From contig NZ_JAIQWX010000001.1 in NCBI RefSeq assembly GCF_020164475.1, positions 1 to 64,000 on the forward strand: a DNA stretch of 64,000 bases, in the 5' to 3' direction. How positions within the stretch are numbered: the stretch's first letter is position 1; every line of letters starts with the position of its first letter. Below the pieces are notes generated by a model, which saw only the letters and a list, made by a program, of their open reading frames with translations, was not told the DNA's origin and did not search any database. Position numbers and translations under genes: made by a program. Source of the stretch: Pseudomonas sp. REP124 (GTDB lineage Bacteria > Pseudomonadota > Gammaproteobacteria > Pseudomonadales > Pseudomonadaceae). Below are positions 61,598-64,000 of the stretch, in pieces.

Positions 61598-64000
61598 TCA
61601 GAATTCGTTTTCGTCGAGCTCGGCCATCAACGCCTGCATCTCGTCATCGGACAGGCCCGAGGCGCTGAACGCGGTGCTTGCGTCCTGCGGCTTCGCGTTC
61701 TCGGCGGTCACCACTTGGGCAACTTCGGCCATGGCGGCGATGGTCTGGCCTTCGAACACGTGCTTGGCGGACAGGGCGATGCCTTGCTCATGGGCCTGGG
61801 CCACCACTTGCAGGCTGAGGATCGAGTCGCCGCCGATGGCGAAGAAGTTCTCGGTGACGCTCACGGTTTCAAGCTTCAGGACCTTGGCAACGATGGCCTG
61901 CAGGGTGCTTTCCATGGCGTTGCGCGGGGCTACGAAGGCGCTTTCGTCGAACTGGTCCGGGTCCGGCAGCTGGCGCAGGTCGAGCTTGCCGTTGGGCGTG
62001 CGCGGGAAGCTCGGCAGGGTCAGCACGCGGGCCGGGACCATGTACGACGGCAGGCGCTCGCCGAGGAAACCCTTGATCGCGTCCGAGTCCGGCGCATAGC
62101 CGTGGGCCGCCAGCACGTAGGCCAGCAGGCGCTTGCCGGCGGCGTGTTCCTGAACGATCACCGCCGCTTCGCGCACATCGCTGTGGCTGCACAGCTGGCG
62201 CTCGATTTCACCGAGCTCGATGCGGTAGCCGCGCAGCTTGACCTGATGGTCCTTGCGTCCGAGGAACGCCAGGCGCCCGTCCGCCAGCCAGCAGGCCAGG
62301 TCGCCGGTGCGGTAGGCGCGGGTGCCGTCGGCCAGGGTCACGAAGGCCTTGGCGGTTTCTTCCGGTTTGTTGCGATAACCCCGGGCCAGGGTCGGGCCGG
62401 CGAGGACGATTTCCCCCGGCTCACCGACGCCGCAGGCCGCTTCGTGTTCGTTCAGCACCCGCAGGTCCATGCCGGCAATCGGTCGCCCGATGCTCAGCGG
62501 GCGGCTAGGGTCGAGCACTTCGAAGCTGGCCCAGACCGTGGCTTCAGTGGGACCGTATTCGTTGACCAGCTTCGCGTTGGGCAGGGCCTGGCTGTGTTGG
62601 GCGATCAAGGCAGGCGGGCAGGCTTCGCCAGCTACGATCCAGCATTCAAGGCTTGTGCTGTCGGCGTTGCGTTGCAGCTGGTCGAGCAGGGCCTGATACA
62701 GCGACGGCAGCGACAGGCCGTGGCTGACCCGGTGCTGCGCGATCAGTTGCGCCAGGCGTGGCATTTCCAGTTCCTCGCCGGTGGCTGGCAGCACCAGACG
62801 GCCACCTTGGGCCAGGATCCAGAAAATCCCCGCCACGGAGCTATCGAAGGCGAACGACGACAGCAGCAGGTAGGCGCGCACCGGCGTTTCGTAGGCGGCC
62901 ATGCGCACCTGGGTCGAATAGCTCAGGGCGCCGTGACTGATTTCCACGGCTTTCGGCGCGCCGGTGGAACCGGAGGTGTAGATCAGATAGGCCAGATCGT
63001 CCGCTTGTGGCAAAGGCAGCGGCGACAGGGCGCTGTTATCAGGCACGCTCAGATCGTCGAGCACGAAGCGTCGCAGGCTGGCCGGCACGCTGTCGGCCAG
63101 TTCGGCGCTGACCACGATATGGGCGATGGCGCTGTCGGCGAGCATGTAGGCGCGGCGGTCCGCCGGGTAGGTCGGGTCGACCGGCACGTAGGCGCCACCG
63201 GCTTTCAGCACCGCGAGCATCGCGACGATGGCGGCGTTGCCACGGGCAAACAGGATGCCCACCGGTACACCGGCATCGATGCCGGCCTCGCGCAATTGAT
63301 GGGCCAGGCGCGTGGCGCAGGCGTCGAGGGCGGCGTAGCTGAGGTCGCCGTCCTTGTCGCTCAGGGCGATGGCGTTCGGTTGCTGCTGCACTTGGCGGGC
63401 AATCAGTTCCACCAGCGTGACCGGTTCAATCGCAGGCGAAGTCGGCGCGTTGTCGATGGTCCGCACTTGCAGCGGGCCGCTCAGCGGCAGTTGCGCCCAG
63501 CGCAGTTGCGGCTCGGCCAGCGCGCCTTGCAGCAGTTGCAGCCATTGCTCGCCCAGGCACGCGGCGGCGTTGGCGCTCAGGGCATTACGGTCGTAAATCA
63601 GGTGAGCCCGAATGCCGTCCGTGCTCTGCTGCACGTTCAGGCAGGCTTTGACCGGGTTCAGCACGGCGCTGGCGTGGCGCTCGCGGACATCGGCCTGACG
63701 CCAGGCGAAGCCATAACTGCCATTGAGGTCGTGGGTGTAGTAGTCCTGCCAGCCGGCGCCGAGTTCGACGCTGGCGGCGATGCTCTTGCTCTGTTCCAGC
63801 AGGCTGGTTTGCGGGTCCAGATCGAAGCGCACCGGCAGGCACTGTTCGAACAGGCCCAGGGCGTTCTCCAGTTCCGGGCCGCGGCTTTCGTGGACGACGG
63901 TCAGCGCGACCTGCTGTTGCCCGGCGAGTCGGCTGAGCAGGGCGGCCCATGCGGTGAGCATCAGGTTCGAAGTCAGGGCCGGATTGGCGGCGAGGATGGG
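61598..64000 (-). CDS. NRPS, partial (5' end beyond the window): C-like-A(His)-T
   Basis: At least 800 residues; the frame stays open through base 64000, so the start is outside. The visible first 150 residues are the C-terminal half of a condensation-like domain (AWAALLSRLAGQQ, GLFEQCLPVRFD) resembling that of the terminal NRPS. The A core IYTSGSTGAPKAVE is followed by pocket residues DSALIAEVWK, a His-type code. The T domain is NFFAIGGDSILSLQ. The protein ends in an acidic tail (SGLSDDEMQALMAELDENEF), likely a docking peptide for the next synthetase. Its stop lies about 50 nt before the next start, so they form one operon. It would add His to the growing chain. Confidence 0.88.
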   Translation of the reverse strand, partial: PILAANPALTSNLMLTAWAALLSRLAGQQQVALTVVHESRGPELENALGLFEQCLPVRFDLDPQTSLLEQSKSIAASVELGAGWQDYYTHDLNGSYGFAWRQADVRERHASAVLNPVKACLNVQQSTDGIRAHLIYDRNALSANAAACLGEQWLQLLQGALAEPQLRWAQLPLSGPLQVRTIDNAPTSPAIEPVTLVELIARQVQQQPNAIALSDKDGDLSYAALDACATRLAHQLREAGIDAGVPVGILFARGNAAIVAMLAVLKAGGAYVPVDPTYPADRRAYMLADSAIAHIVVSAELADSVPASLRRFVLDDLSVPDNSALSPLPLPQADDLAYLIYTSGSTGAPKAVEISHGALSYSTQVRMAAYETPVRAYLLLSSFAFDSSVAGIFWILAQGGRLVLPATGEELEMPRLAQLIAQHRVSHGLSLPSLYQALLDQLQRNADSTSLECWIVAGEACPPALIAQHSQALPNAKLVNEYGPTEATVWASFEVLDPSRPLSIGRPIAGMDLRVLNEHEAACGVGEPGEIVLAGPTLARGYRNKPEETAKAFVTLADGTRAYRTGDLACWLADGRLAFLGRKDHQVKLRGYRIELGEIERQLCSHSDVREAAVIVQEHAAGKRLLAYVLAAHGYAPDSDAIKGFLGERLPSYMVPARVLTLPSFPRTPNGKLDLRQLPDPDQFDESAFVAPRNAMESTLQAIVAKVLKLETVSVTENFFAIGGDSILSLQVVAQAHEQGIALSAKHVFEGQTIAAMAEVAQVVTAENAKPQDASTAFSASGLSDDEMQALMAELDENEF

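Overview
The window is high-GC Gammaproteobacterial chromosome, almost certainly a fluorescent Pseudomonas. Support: pyoverdine-type adenylation signatures, a PvdE-like exporter, many REP-like intergenic palindromes of the 'GAGCGGGCTTGCTCGCGA' type, and dense GC-rich genes with short gaps. No rRNA, tRNA, IS element or CRISPR array was seen.

Left part (1-6063): an orphan type VI secretion effector unit on the minus strand. A DUF4123-type adaptor is followed by a large VasX-like membrane effector and two paralogous membrane proteins, the likely immunity genes. No VgrG or PAAR gene is present. A non-coding stretch (6064-6692) holds a perfect 18-nt inverted repeat and a REP pair.

Middle (6693-30700): accessory metabolism and regulation. 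In order: a GNAT acetyltransferase; a TonB-dependent siderophore receptor with a Fur-box-like site; a multicopper oxidase followed by an SCO-cytochrome c fusion; an AraC regulator divergent from a diiron protein; a NarL-type response regulator and a sensor kinase sharing a CTAG stop; a LysE exporter; an orphan histidine kinase; a PaaI thioesterase; and a LysR gene divergent from a six-gene 5-oxoprolinase operon (pxpA, biotin carrier, biotin carboxylase, pxpB, pxpC, NCS1 permease). Three direct 11-mers lie between LysR and pxpA.

Right part (29005-64000): a siderophore-type NRPS locus transcribed leftwards, its 5' end cut by the window edge. Reading in order of synthesis, the A-domain pockets that I extracted by eye give His - Dab - Orn/Dab-like - Ser - D-Ser - Asp - Dab - Asp, then a thioesterase. 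Three condensation-like domains without the HHxxxDG motif sit beside the His and both Asp modules. A SyrP/TauD-type Fe(II)/2-oxoglutarate hydroxylase is fused to the end of the third synthetase. This fits an acylated octapeptide siderophore of the corrugatin/ornicorrugatin class, with beta-hydroxy-His and beta-hydroxy-Asp as iron ligands. The locus also has a PvdE-like ABC exporter, a FhuF-like siderophore-iron reductase and a YddA/SbmA-like ABC protein. Export and iron-release functions are therefore linked to synthesis. The acyl-starter step, stand-alone hydroxylases, receptor and regulator are probably beyond the right edge.
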